Position numbers and translations under genes: made by a program. This document shows, piece after piece, positions 9,260-17,893 of a stretch of DNA of 64,000 nt (position 1 is the first letter of the stretch; every line of letters begins with the position of its first letter). Source of the stretch: Paenibacillus swuensis (lineage in GTDB: Bacteria; Bacillota; Bacilli; Paenibacillales; DY6); the NCBI RefSeq assembly GCF_001644605.1, contig NZ_CP011388.1:140001-204000 (forward strand), read 5' to 3'. The notes under the pieces are model-generated. The model was given only the letters and a program-made list of their open reading frames with translations. It ran no database searches and was not told the origin of the DNA.

Positions 9260-9649
9260 TTATATCCAGGCTTTCAGATTGATCTGCTTAATAAAGTCTT
9301 CTTGACTAAGCAAATCCTTCACCGGCTCTTCTTCCTCCGAATGCAAGTCCAGTTCTTCTGCGCCGTTCATCACCCGTCTGAACAGTTCCTCATTCCGGGT
9401 AGCCAGCGCGAAGTCGATTAAGGCTTCCCGCTCAACTCGGTCCGCTTCCAATTCCAACAACACTTCTTCCATCTCCACATCCGCATCGACGACGAAATAA
9501 TGTTTACTGGTTTTCGGAACCCGTACGACATAATCAAACACGTTATCTTGATTGCGTTCATAAGCAATAATATAACCATACTCGCCCAGCGGTAAGTTCT
9601 GTTCGAAATGATCATCTATAATGTAGACCTTCTGGCCTAATTTAAGCAT
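9260..9649 (-). CDS. Hypothetical protein with SH3-like N-terminus and acidic tail
   Basis: 129 residues, no family recognised with certainty. The first 45 residues (L-G-Q-K-V-Y-I-I-D-D, G-E-Y-G-Y-I-I-A-Y) look like a small beta-barrel of the KOW/SH3 kind. The remainder is helical and strongly acidic (E-E-E-E-P near 105). There is no signal peptide or membrane segment, so it should be cytoplasmic. The ATG has AAGGGGG 8 bases upstream. It stands alone between the YheC/D terminator and the tetR gene. Confidence 0.65.
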   Translation of the reverse strand: MLKLGQKVYIIDDHFEQNLPLGEYGYIIAYERNQDNVFDYVVRVPKTSKHYFVVDADVEMEEVLLELEADRVEREALIDFALATRNEELFRRVMNGAEELDLHSEEEEPVKDLLSQEDFIKQINLKAWI

Positions 9650-9751
9650 TGGAGCAGCCCCCTTCTTCGAGCAAATCTACTATTTATACAGGGTATCTAT
9701 CAATATTTAGTTATGATTCTACTAAAAAAAGCAGGCGCTGTCCAATCTAAA

Positions 9752-10348
9752 TCAGGAGAATTTATAGCCTAACCCGCCAAGAACATAGTGCAACGTATCT
9801 TGAATAAGCTCTTCCATGTCTCCCGCGGTTTCTTCCGTAAGGATCGGACGGAAGTAAGCAGGGTTGCGATGAAACAGGACCGTACCCATCACAAAAAACA
9901 ACATGTGATTCAGCGACCGGAAATGAAACAACCCCTCTTGTCTGCCTTGCTCCAACAAATCCCGCAACTTACGCCAGACGGGCATTGTATGGCCCTGAAT
10001 GACGTTCATGCGAGGAGAATCCGTTGCGATTTCTCTTTGCAGAATGGCGACTAACTCCGGTTCATTGCTCCGAAACCGAATGACTTCCCGGAGAAAGAAG
10101 GTAAGGCGTTCGGGAACCGTACCTTCAAAGAGATCAAATTCAGGCAAGCGCCCTCCGGGATAAAGGGTATCGAATAAAGCGACAAACAGATTATGTTTAC
10201 CTCCGAAATGGTAAGAAACGAGGGCCGGGTTAGCCTCCGCTTCTTCACAGATTTGACGGACGGTTGTAGCGTCGAACCCTTGTGCCGCGAACAGTTTTTT
10301 GGCTGCCTGAAGAATCTTGTACTTAATGTCCGGCTCTTTCAATTGCAT
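9752..10348 (-). CDS. TetR-family transcriptional repressor
   Basis: 198 residues. A classic TetR helix-turn-helix occupies about 10-57 (I-L-Q-A-A-K-K-L-F, T-T-V-R-Q-I-C-E-E-A, L-V-S-Y-H-F-G-G-K), followed by a helical ligand domain with a C-terminal part like those of efflux-pump repressors (YfiR/CecR type). It starts 4 bases after the stop of the permease gene on the same strand, so the two are translated from one mRNA. The tandem palindromes at 11549-11584 upstream of that operon are its probable operators, making it an autoregulated efflux cassette. The inducer is unknown. Confidence 0.85.
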   Translation of the reverse strand: MQLKEPDIKYKILQAAKKLFAAQGFDATTVRQICEEAEANPALVSYHFGGKHNLFVALFDTLYPGGRLPEFDLFEGTVPERLTFFLREVIRFRSNEPELVAILQREIATDSPRMNVIQGHTMPVWRKLRDLLEQGRQEGLFHFRSLNHMLFFVMGTVLFHRNPAYFRPILTEETAGDMEELIQDTLHYVLGGLGYKFS

Positions 10349-10352
10349 GATA

Positions 10353-11519
10353 TTAAGCCAATCCCGGCGAAATATCGCTTCCGGGTTGACGCTGCGGTTG
10401 CGGCGCTCTTCTTACAGCGGTTACACCGGCACCCAGTACAATGGCAACTAAACCGATGATAACTAGAGCCAAACTTGCTTCTCCCACGCTCGGACCGCCA
10501 AAAAGGATATTCATATTGCCTTCCACCGCATATGTCGCAGGCAGGTAACTGCTGAGAGAAAAGTAGAAATCGGACAAGAGTTCACGCGGAACCATGGCTC
10601 CGGACGTAACCAATTGCGCAGAAAGCATAATAATATTGAACAGCATCCCCGCCATACCGAACAGCAGAAGAAAGAGTTGAGAAACAAACATGAACACCAT
10701 TACGAACAGACTTTGAAACAGCCACATCGTCAGAAATCCTTGCTCGGACTGACCTCCAAGCGCGAGGACAAGCGAACTGCCTACCAAAGCTACAACAAGC
10801 GCGGAGACCGCGTTAATGATGGTTCGCGCGCCGAATCTACGCCACTTGCCGACCTGTCCGCTGAGGGCCATAGAGGATTGTTCCATGTTCATCCCCATAA
10901 TCATGGCGCCTACATAGGACGCAAGCACCATCATCATAGGCACCATTTGATTGTTCATGCCCTCTACTTTGTTATCCGTTTGAACGTTGGAAATTACACG
11001 TTCCGACAACCCGCCTGATATAGCGGAAACCTGTTCCCCCGGCATCTTGGCTTGGGTAAGGATTCCGGCAGCGCCCGCTTCAATAGCCTGTTTATTTACC
11101 GTAGCCGTAATCTGAGCGGATACGCCCGTCATAATACTCTTAATGGTCGCCGGATTGGACTCATTTAAATAATATTTCAATTCTCCGGGCTGTCCTGGTC
11201 CCGCAACCTTTGCGGAGAAATCAGCCGGAATGTGCACTACCATCTGGATCTCTCTGTTGTTTAGTTGTTCTCTGGCAGCTTCAATGGATGAGGACTTCTC
11301 CACGTGAAAAGGTAAATTCTTTTCAAGCTGCTCCTGTACCTTAGAGCCCATCTGAGTATCTTCATTAACGATGGCAATTCTTAAATTCTTCGTATTGTCT
11401 GTGACCCCGTTGTACCCCGTCATCCAAATCAAACTAAAGATCACCTGAAACATAAGCGCCGTTATGATGCCGATCTTGGTTGTCGGTCTCTTCATAAAAG
11501 CTTTAATCGCTTCTCCCAT
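10353..11519 (-). CDS. ABC-2-type / YhgE-Pip-like membrane permease
   Basis: About 388 residues: a cytoplasmic tail, membrane segment about 15-37, a long external domain (about 40-200), then five membrane segments at the C-terminus. The external domain begins L-R-I-A-I-V-N-E-D, the typical opening of YhgE/Pip and ABC-2 exporter permeases, and P-R-E-L-L-S-D-F and L-P-A-T-Y-A-V-E-G match the family. Such proteins export drugs, lipids or wall compounds. No ATPase is encoded nearby. A GTG at 11528 overlaps the Shine-Dalgarno; the ATG at 11519 has AAGGAG 10 bases before it and is preferred. Followed immediately by tetR. Confidence 0.82.
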   Translation of the reverse strand: MGEAIKAFMKRPTTKIGIITALMFQVIFSLIWMTGYNGVTDNTKNLRIAIVNEDTQMGSKVQEQLEKNLPFHVEKSSSIEAAREQLNNREIQMVVHIPADFSAKVAGPGQPGELKYYLNESNPATIKSIMTGVSAQITATVNKQAIEAGAAGILTQAKMPGEQVSAISGGLSERVISNVQTDNKVEGMNNQMVPMMMVLASYVGAMIMGMNMEQSSMALSGQVGKWRRFGARTIINAVSALVVALVGSSLVLALGGQSEQGFLTMWLFQSLFVMVFMFVSQLFLLLFGMAGMLFNIIMLSAQLVTSGAMVPRELLSDFYFSLSSYLPATYAVEGNMNILFGGPSVGEASLALVIIGLVAIVLGAGVTAVRRAPQPQRQPGSDISPGLA

Positions 11520-11548
11520 TTCCTGCACACTCCTTAAAATAATAAGAT

Positions 11549-11584
11549 TTAAACAATCGTTTAATTTAAACGATCGTTTAAATT
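11549..11584. promoter_or_regulatory. Tandem TetR-type operators
   Basis: A perfect 22-bp palindrome (11563-11584, core AAACGATCGTTT) abuts a second, one-mismatch copy (11549-11564, core AAACAATCGTTT). Their centres are 17 bp apart. They sit upstream of the permease-tetR operon where its promoter should be, so repression by the encoded TetR protein is likely. Confidence 0.8.
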
Positions 11585-11716
11585 TTAGCAGGAGACAAAC
11601 TCATCTGTCAATGAATACCTTCTTGATTCAATTGGGATTCTTTCCCTATCATCTTGGAATCGCATACATTTTCCGTAGGATTACCTCTTATATCCAACAT
11701 TGTTCGGATTTTATAA

Positions 11717-11851
11717 TTAAAGCGACTGATAAAGGGAGGAGGATCACATAATTTTTCCTGGGAAGAAGGTGAGAAAGGCAAGGAATATCAACTGAGCATT
11801 GATTTTGGCTTTCAAAAAGATGCACTTAAAACGATCCTACAAACATTTTGA
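11717..11851 (+). pseudogene. Possible coding remnant before the GH87 gene
   Basis: A frame open from 11717 to the TGA at 11849-11851 reads like real protein (for example S-W-E-E-G-E-K-G-K-E-Y-Q-L and F-G-F-Q-K-D-A-L). It has no ATG, GTG or TTG start in frame with a usable ribosome-binding site; the purine-rich AAAGGGAGGAGG at about 11731 lies inside it. It may be the 3' end of a gene lost by deletion. No family was recognised, and chance is possible at this length. Confidence 0.25.
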
Positions 11852-11862
11852 GGAGGAATATA

Positions 11863-14800
11863 ATGCGTAACAAGTTCGTAGTCTGGTCACTTGTATTCAC
11901 CATGCTTATCAGTAGCTTATTCCTGTCCATCGGAACTCCAGCAACCGTTTCAGCCGCCGGCGGAACAAATCTGACATTGGGTAAAAATATAACGGCAAGC
12001 GGTCAATCCCAAACGTACGGACCAAACAACATTAAAGACAGCAATCAAGGCACTTACTGGGAAAGCACCAATAACGCCTTTCCTCAATGGATTCAAGTCG
12101 ATCTGGGTACGAACACCAGCATAGACCAAGTGGTTCTGAAGCTTCCCGCAGGATGGGAAGCGCGAACCCAAACGTTAGCGGTACAAGGCAGCCAGGACGG
12201 CTCCGCCTTCACCGATATTGTCGGTTCTAAAGGCTATGTGTTCAATCCGACAGTGAATGGCAACGGCGTCACGATAAACTTTACCTCAATCAGCACACGC
12301 TTTGTCCGTCTCCAAGTAACGGGTAACACGGGCTGGCCGGCTGCACAGTTAGCCGAATTTGAAATTTACGGCACAGGCGGCACTCCGCCCACAACAGGCA
12401 TGTATCAGGCAGAATCTGCCGCATTATCCGGCGGGGCCAAAGTGAATACCGATCACGTCGGCTTCTCGGGCACCGGCTTTGTAGACGGCTATTGGAGCCT
12501 GGGCGCGACAACGGCCTTTACGGTTAATGTGCCGGAGTCCGGCAGCCATGGCGTAACACTAAAGTACGCCAATGCCGGCGGGAATACAGCGTCAGTCAGC
12601 ATTTACGTCAACGGCTCAAAGATTCGTCAAACCTTGCTGCCTAATCTTGCGAACTGGGATACGTGGAGCACCAAGGCCGAGACGCTGATTCTGAACGCGG
12701 GCAACAACACCGTTGCTTACAAATACGATTCCGGAGACAACGGCAACATCAACCTTGACCAAATTGTAGTCGAGCCGGTCACAACCGCCCCGAGCCCAGA
12801 CCTTACCATTACGGGATTGTCATGGTCACCGTCCTCTCCGGTCGAATCCAGCTCCATTACACTGAACGCGACAGTCAAGAACAACGGATCCGCCGGTTCC
12901 GCCGCCACTACGGTTAACTTTTATCTCAATAATACGTTGGCTGGCACAGCTCCGGTAACTGCACTTGCAGCTGGCGCTTCGGCGACCGTTTCGCTGAATG
13001 CGGGAACGAAATCCGCAGGAACTTACACTGTCAGCGCAAAGGTAGATGAAAATAATACGATCGTCGAGCAGAACGACTCAAACAACAGCTACACGAACTC
13101 GTCATCGCTCAACGTCAATGCTGTTGCCAGCGCGGATTTGACAGGTACCGTTTCCTGGTCACCGGGAAATCCTGTGGCCAATAGTGCCGTAACCTTTACG
13201 GTAAACCTAAAAAACCAAGGCAACCTGTCTTCGGCAAGCGGTTCGCACGGAATTACAGTAGCTCTCAAAAATTCGACCGGCTCCACAGTTCAAACCTTGA
13301 ACGGAGCCTATAACGGCACGCTGGCTGCCGGAGCATCGGTCAATGTGGTAATGCCGGGGACATGGACAGCGGTCAACGGCAGCTACACGGTAACCACAAC
13401 TGTAGCGGCGGATGTAAACGAGGTAACAGCCAAGCAAGGGAATAATGTAAGCACTGCCAATTTAGCCGTTTATTCCTCCCGCGGGGCAAGTATGCCCTAC
13501 AAACGGTATGACACCGAAGATGCAACACGAGGAGGAGGCGCCACAATTCAGTCCGCACCGACCTTCGATCAAGCACTGACGGCTTCGGAAGCTTCCGGGC
13601 AACGCTATATTGCGCTTCCATCAAACGGCTCCTATCTTCAATGGACGGTCAGACAAGGAGAAGGCGGCGCAGGTGTAACGATGAGGTTTACTATGCCTGA
13701 CTCCGCAAGCGGAATGGGATTAAACGGGGCGCTTGACGTATACGTGAACGGCACCAAGGCCAAAACCGTATCGTTAACGTCGTATTACAGCTGGCAATAT
13801 TTCAACAGTGATCATCCGGCTGATGCTCCTGGCGGCGGTCGTCCGCTCTTCAGATTCGACGAAGTACACTGGAAATTGGATACACCTCTTCAGAGCGGAG
13901 ACACCATCCGTATTCAAAAGAACAATGGCGACACCCTGGAATATGGTGTGGATTTTATTGAAATCGAGCCCGTTCCTATCGCCATTGCCCGTCCGAGCAA
14001 CTCCATATCCGTAGCGGATCACGGCGCTGTTCCGAATGACGGAGGGGATGATCTTGCGGCGTTTGATGCTGCTGTATTGGCAGCCGTCGCATCGAGCAAG
14101 ACTCTCTATATCCCGGCAGGGACGTTCCACTTGGGCAATATGTGGAAAGTTGGTTCTGTCAGTAAAATGATAGACGACATTACGATTGTAGGGGCGGGTG
14201 TCTGGCATACAAATCTGCAGTTCACCAATGCCAGTGCGGCCTCCGGAGGCATTTCGCTGCGTGTTAAAGGTAAGCTTGATTTCAGTCATATCTATATGAA
14301 TTCCAATCTACGGTCCAGGTATGATCAAAATGCGATCTATAAAGGATTTATGGATAACTTCGGATCCAAATCCAAAGTACACAACGTATGGGTTGAACAC
14401 TTTGAATGCGGTTTCTGGGTAGGGGATTACGCCCATACTCCGGCTATCATAGCTAATGAATTAATTATTGAAAACAGCCGCATCCGTAATAACCTTGCCG
14501 ATGGGATCAACTTCGCCCAAGGCACCAGCAATTCAAGCGTACTTAACAGCAGTGTGCGGAATAACGGTGACGACGGCCTGGCCGTATGGACCAGTAATGT
14601 CAACGGTGCGCCGGCCGGAGTGAACAACACGTTCTCCTTCAACACCATCGAAAATAACTGGCGTGCGGCAGCAATTGCATTCTTCGGAGGAAGCGGACAT
14701 AAAGCTACGCATAACATGATTATTGACACGGTAGGCGGATCCGGATTCAGAATGAATACCGTGTTCCCCGGATACCACTTCCAGAACAATACGGGTATTC

Positions 14801-15183
14801 TCGTTTCGGATACTACCATGATTAACAGCGGTACCAGTAAAGACTTGTACAACGGAGAACGCGGGGCCATTGATCTGGAGGCTTCCAACGGTTCGATCAA
14901 GAACGTAACGTTTACGAACATCGATATCCTTAATACACAACGCAGCGCTGTCCAGTTTGGATATGGAGGCGGATTTGAGAACATCGTGTTTAACAACATT
15001 AACATTAACGGTACAGGGCTTGACGGCATTCAAACTTCCCGTTTCTCTTCCCCGCATCCAGGGGCGGCGATTTACACTTACACGGGTAACGGTGCCGCAA
15101 CATTCAACAACTTAACGACCAGCAATATTGCTCATCCCAATAAATATTTCATTCAGAGCGGATTTAACTTGATTATCCAGTAA
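11863..15183 (+). CDS. Secreted multi-module GH87-type alpha-1,3-glucanase (mycodextranase/mutanase-like)
   Basis: About 1,106 residues. The order is signal peptide (1-32, ending V-S-A-A), discoidin/F5-8C domain (about 37-170), CBM6/35-like domain (about 180-305, Q-A-E-S-A start), two CARDB repeats (about 313-410 and 423-530), another beta-sandwich (about 540-700) and a right-handed beta-helix (about 710 to the end). The helix opens V-A-D-H-G-A-V-P-N-D and carries acidic turns D-G-I-N and N-N-G-D-D-G-L-A-V-W, the pattern of GH87 catalytic domains that cut alpha-1,3-glucan of fungal walls or dental and soil polysaccharides. The GAGGAGGA site 5 bases before the ATG at 11863 fixes the start. The upstream gap (11585-11862) has a weak promoter-like pair (TTGATT/TATCAT about 11623-11652) and a degenerate reading frame. 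Confidence 0.85.
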   Translation: MRNKFVVWSLVFTMLISSLFLSIGTPATVSAAGGTNLTLGKNITASGQSQTYGPNNIKDSNQGTYWESTNNAFPQWIQVDLGTNTSIDQVVLKLPAGWEARTQTLAVQGSQDGSAFTDIVGSKGYVFNPTVNGNGVTINFTSISTRFVRLQVTGNTGWPAAQLAEFEIYGTGGTPPTTGMYQAESAALSGGAKVNTDHVGFSGTGFVDGYWSLGATTAFTVNVPESGSHGVTLKYANAGGNTASVSIYVNGSKIRQTLLPNLANWDTWSTKAETLILNAGNNTVAYKYDSGDNGNINLDQIVVEPVTTAPSPDLTITGLSWSPSSPVESSSITLNATVKNNGSAGSAATTVNFYLNNTLAGTAPVTALAAGASATVSLNAGTKSAGTYTVSAKVDENNTIVEQNDSNNSYTNSSSLNVNAVASADLTGTVSWSPGNPVANSAVTFTVNLKNQGNLSSASGSHGITVALKNSTGSTVQTLNGAYNGTLAAGASVNVVMPGTWTAVNGSYTVTTTVAADVNEVTAKQGNNVSTANLAVYSSRGASMPYKRYDTEDATRGGGATIQSAPTFDQALTASEASGQRYIALPSNGSYLQWTVRQGEGGAGVTMRFTMPDSASGMGLNGALDVYVNGTKAKTVSLTSYYSWQYFNSDHPADAPGGGRPLFRFDEVHWKLDTPLQSGDTIRIQKNNGDTLEYGVDFIEIEPVPIAIARPSNSISVADHGAVPNDGGDDLAAFDAAVLAAVASSKTLYIPAGTFHLGNMWKVGSVSKMIDDITIVGAGVWHTNLQFTNASAASGGISLRVKGKLDFSHIYMNSNLRSRYDQNAIYKGFMDNFGSKSKVHNVWVEHFECGFWVGDYAHTPAIIANELIIENSRIRNNLADGINFAQGTSNSSVLNSSVRNNGDDGLAVWTSNVNGAPAGVNNTFSFNTIENNWRAAAIAFFGGSGHKATHNMIIDTVGGSGFRMNTVFPGYHFQNNTGILVSDTTMINSGTSKDLYNGERGAIDLEASNGSIKNVTFTNIDILNTQRSAVQFGYGGGFENIVFNNININGTGLDGIQTSRFSSPHPGAAIYTYTGNGAATFNNLTTSNIAHPNKYFIQSGFNLIIQ

Positions 15184-15206
15184 GGATTTTTATGAGGTCC
15201 AAAGAA

Positions 15207-15256
15207 TAAAACAGGATACCTCCCCCTCATCCCCGGGGAAAGGTATCCTGTTTTTC
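15207..15256 (+). terminator. Terminator of the GH87 gene
   Basis: Arms AAAACAGGATACCT (15208-15221) and AGGTATCCTGTTTT (15241-15254) are followed by further T's. Located 25 bases after the stop. Confidence 0.85.
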
Positions 15257-15259
15257 AGA

Positions 15260-15306
15260 AAAATAAAAGAGCATCAGCTGCCCTAAACGCGAGGCAGCTA
15301 ATGCTC
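15260..15306 (-). terminator. Terminator of the thioredoxin/MBL operon
   Basis: On the minus strand a 14-bp stem with one mismatch (15293-15306 with 15269-15282) is followed by TTTTATTTTT. It faces the GH87 terminator between convergent genes. Confidence 0.8.
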
Positions 15307-15330
15307 CTTCTTCTGTAGTTTTCCATATAT

Positions 15331-15963
15331 TTATCGAATGTACGGATTATTGTCTTTCTCGGACTTGATGGTCGTCCGCGGACCATGTCCGGGGTAAACC
15401 GTGACGTCGTCCGGAAGTGTAAACAGTTTCCCCCGGATGCTGTTATACAACTCGCGCTCGCTGCCGCCGGGTAAATCCGTGCGTCCGACGGACATTCGAA
15501 ACAGCACATCCCCGCCAAACAAATGCTTGCCGTGCAACAAACTGCAGCTCCCCGGGGAATGACCCGGTGTATGCATAACCCGGAACGTCTCACCCAGCAA
15601 CACCAGCTTCTGACCTTCATCCAAGGCATACTCGGCGGGATCTGTTGAAATGGGCGGTCCCAGGTCGGACCAGCGCAGAGAGCCGTTCAGCTCCGGATCC
15701 GTTAACCACTCCGCCTCCGCATCATGCAGATACACCGGGCAGCCTTTAAGTTTGCGGATTTCATCCACACCGGCAATATGATCCAGATGCGCGTGTGTTA
15801 AAACAATCGCTTCAATGTCGATATGTTCAATCCGCTTGATCAGCGATTTAGGGTTCATTCCCGGATCAATGATAAAACCCTTGGTTCCCTCGGAATCGGT
15901 TATGAGATATGCATTTGTTTGGAAAGGGCCTAAGGTGAATGTCTCAATTTTCAAAGTTGTCAT
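15331..15963 (-). CDS. MBL-fold metallo-hydrolase (YqgX/glyoxalase-II-like)
   Basis: 210 residues with all metallo-beta-lactamase landmarks: T-H-A-H-L-D-H at about 56-62, H-T-P-G-H-S-P-G-S at about 131-139, G-G-D-V-L-F with the bridging Asp, and Y-P-G-H-G-P near the end. The set matches the YqgX group, annotated as hydroxyacylglutathione-hydrolase-like thioesterases. The true substrate (perhaps a bacillithiol adduct) is not known. It starts 3 bases after the stop of the thioredoxin-like gene, so the two form an operon and may share a thiol-related role; that is inference. Confidence 0.88.
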   Translation of the reverse strand: MTTLKIETFTLGPFQTNAYLITDSEGTKGFIIDPGMNPKSLIKRIEHIDIEAIVLTHAHLDHIAGVDEIRKLKGCPVYLHDAEAEWLTDPELNGSLRWSDLGPPISTDPAEYALDEGQKLVLLGETFRVMHTPGHSPGSCSLLHGKHLFGGDVLFRMSVGRTDLPGGSERELYNSIRGKLFTLPDDVTVYPGHGPRTTIKSEKDNNPYIR

Positions 15964-15966
15964 AGT

Positions 15967-16533
15967 TTAGAACGAAGCCAACAAATCGCGCATCTCTTTC
16001 ACAATGACGGTTTGATAGCCTGTGCCCTCTCCGTATTCCTTCATCATATCTGCGCGCGCCACAGCAATTTTCTCCTGATAGTCCGCCGCGTCACGATCGG
16101 GGTTGTGCTTCTTGAATTCATTCATAATCGCTTGCACTTTAGCAGGGCGAGGTCCCCACGTACCCAATACATATCCTCCGGTATCCGCAAAGATAACGAC
16201 CGGTATCGCGCGTCCTCCGCCCGTCAGAAATTGATCCATTGTATCCAGATGATCTTCCATGATCAACACTTCTACCGGAATACCGGAGTTCTCCAAGGCC
16301 CGGAATATGACCGGTACGTTACGCACCACATCTCCGCACCATTCCGCCATGAGAATCAAACACCGTAGATCATCACGGTTATTCATAGATTCATAGAATT
16401 CACGATCGTCCTCATTAGCCCAGACGAAATTGTTGTGCCATTCTGTGAAAGCCTCTTTATTCTTCTCCATGCCCGCTATGAATTGTTGCGGGGTGATGCC
16501 TTTGCCTAATTTGTCCGCTACGGTTTTACTCAT
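15967..16533 (-). CDS. Thioredoxin-family protein with single active-site cysteine
   Basis: 188 residues. A thioredoxin-fold core is indicated by L-I-L-M-A-E-W-C-G-D-V-V and A-I-P-V-V-I-F (cis-Pro loop). The usual C-x-x-C is reduced to W-C-G-D, so it lacks the resolving Cys; similar proteins are common in Bacillales and have no assigned reaction. The annotated frame could begin at a GTG at 16542, but AAGGAGT is spaced 8 bases from the ATG at 16533, which I chose. Upstream there is a perfect TATAAT without a clear -35. Translationally close to the MBL gene. Confidence 0.78.
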   Translation of the reverse strand: MSKTVADKLGKGITPQQFIAGMEKNKEAFTEWHNNFVWANEDDREFYESMNNRDDLRCLILMAEWCGDVVRNVPVIFRALENSGIPVEVLIMEDHLDTMDQFLTGGGRAIPVVIFADTGGYVLGTWGPRPAKVQAIMNEFKKHNPDRDAADYQEKIAVARADMMKEYGEGTGYQTVIVKEMRDLLASF

Positions 16534-16624
16534 ATGTAACACTCCTTATTCGGTCCATAGTCCATGCTAGATGTATTCCGTTCCATTATATCAGATCCCG
16601 TCAGGCAGCCCTAATATAAGCGGC

Positions 16625-17227
16625 TTAACCTTGAACACGCTTGGACTGACGCCATTTGTACAGAAAGAATACCGCCATCAAGAGAACAGCCACAATCAAG
16701 ATCGGCGTAATATAAGCGCCCGCCTTCTCTTCCACATGTTCCCATTGATCCCCCAGGGTGTATCCTAAATACACAAACAAAATGGACCACGGAATGACGG
16801 CCAGTGTCGTCAGAAACGTGAACTTGCCCAAAGGCATCTTGGCAATCCCGGCCGGAACCGAAATCGCGTGACGTACGACAGGAATAAAGCGCGCTGTAAA
16901 AATAACGCCCGTCCCGTATTTCTCGAACCACGCTTCCGACATGTCAATCTGTTTCTTGTTGATGAGAATATATTTACCGAACTTTTCGAGAAACGGTCTG
17001 CCTCCGTATCGTCCAATCCAGTAAACGAAGATTTGGGCAATGACTCCGCCAATAGTCCCGAATATAACCGCGCCCAAAAATGAAACCTTCCCCTGGGCCA
17101 CTAAATAACCGCCGAACGCCAATACGATTTCACTCGGAATCACTTCGATCATTAAGCCTAGCATGATTCCCCAAGCCCCAAGCGATTCTACCCATAACAG
17201 CAAGTTACTAACTAGATCATGCAGCAT
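16625..17227 (-). CDS. DedA-family membrane protein
   Basis: 200 residues with about five hydrophobic segments. The DedA/SNARE-associated signatures E-V-I-P-S-E-I-V-L-A-F-G-G (about 28-40) and F-T-A-R-F-I-P-V-V-R-H-A-I (about 110-122) are both present. DedA proteins act in undecaprenyl-phosphate or phospholipid flipping and membrane homeostasis. The N-terminal Glu and Arg motifs are intact. It is a single gene on the minus strand with its own ribosome-binding site. Confidence 0.9.
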   Translation of the reverse strand: MLHDLVSNLLLWVESLGAWGIMLGLMIEVIPSEIVLAFGGYLVAQGKVSFLGAVIFGTIGGVIAQIFVYWIGRYGGRPFLEKFGKYILINKKQIDMSEAWFEKYGTGVIFTARFIPVVRHAISVPAGIAKMPLGKFTFLTTLAVIPWSILFVYLGYTLGDQWEHVEEKAGAYITPILIVAVLLMAVFFLYKWRQSKRVQG

Positions 17228-17352
17228 CCGGTTCTCCCAACTCCTCTATGTATAATCCCCACTATTCTATCATAAGCTGACAAGCCTGTGCATAGACATG
17301 TTGTATCAATGACTCCGGTAGGAGATTACAGAACGTGAATGGAGGCGTGACG

Positions 17353-17814
17353 ATGTCTAAATTTTTTGTGGTGACCAAAAGACAGCTTCAGCTTGTGCTA
17401 CTTTCCGGGATGATGGTCGTAGCCGCAACGATGTATTTAAATCTGCATAAAAGCAATGCTTTGGAGGAACCCGTAACGACCGGATCCAAGGAAGCGGAAC
17501 GGACTATACATATTGTGACAGGGGAATATAAGTCCACGTCGGCTGACGGGAAAGAGATCGAAGCTTATACGTTTCACCCGGGTACGGTGTATGTGGGTAA
17601 GGGAGAAGCGGTCAACTTATCCTTCTATGGGGTCAACGGCGGCAGTCATCCCTTCATTATTGAAGGCACTAACATCAAGAGTGAAGTGAGAAAAGGCAAG
17701 GAGACCGTTGTGAGGTTCCAAACCGAACAGGAAGGCACGTACCGCATCGTCTGTCTTACCCATCCCGAATCGGGACCCAGCGCGCCGATGATCGGCTATA
17801 TCATAGTGGATTAA
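17353..17814 (+). CDS. Membrane-anchored cupredoxin-domain protein
   Basis: 153 residues: a signal anchor (about 11-29) and an external cupredoxin-like domain (about 50-153). Candidate type-1 copper ligands are H99 (G-G-S-H-P-F), C134 and H137 (I-V-C-L-T-H) and M146 (A-P-M-I-G), in the right order. It probably binds copper outside the membrane and may carry electrons or handle copper; no oxidase lies next to it. An in-frame GTG at 17335 precedes the GGAGG site; the ATG at 17353, 7 bases after GGAGG, is the better start. Confidence 0.8.
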   Translation: MSKFFVVTKRQLQLVLLSGMMVVAATMYLNLHKSNALEEPVTTGSKEAERTIHIVTGEYKSTSADGKEIEAYTFHPGTVYVGKGEAVNLSFYGVNGGSHPFIIEGTNIKSEVRKGKETVVRFQTEQEGTYRIVCLTHPESGPSAPMIGYIIVD

Positions 17815-17850
17815 ATCACAGCCTTTCCTGGATTCGGTAGCCTACCGCCC

Positions 17851-17880
17851 CCTCTCTGCATAATCTATTGCAGAGAGGAG
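17851..17880 (+). promoter_or_regulatory. Hairpin covering the ribosome-binding site of the next gene
   Basis: CCTCTCTGCA (17851-17860) pairs perfectly with TGCAGAGAGG (17869-17878) around an 8-base loop. The right arm is most of the Shine-Dalgarno (AGAGAGGAG) of the gene at 17894. No T-run follows, so this is not a terminator. Confidence 0.5.
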
Positions 17881-17893
17881 CGGGTGATGAACG

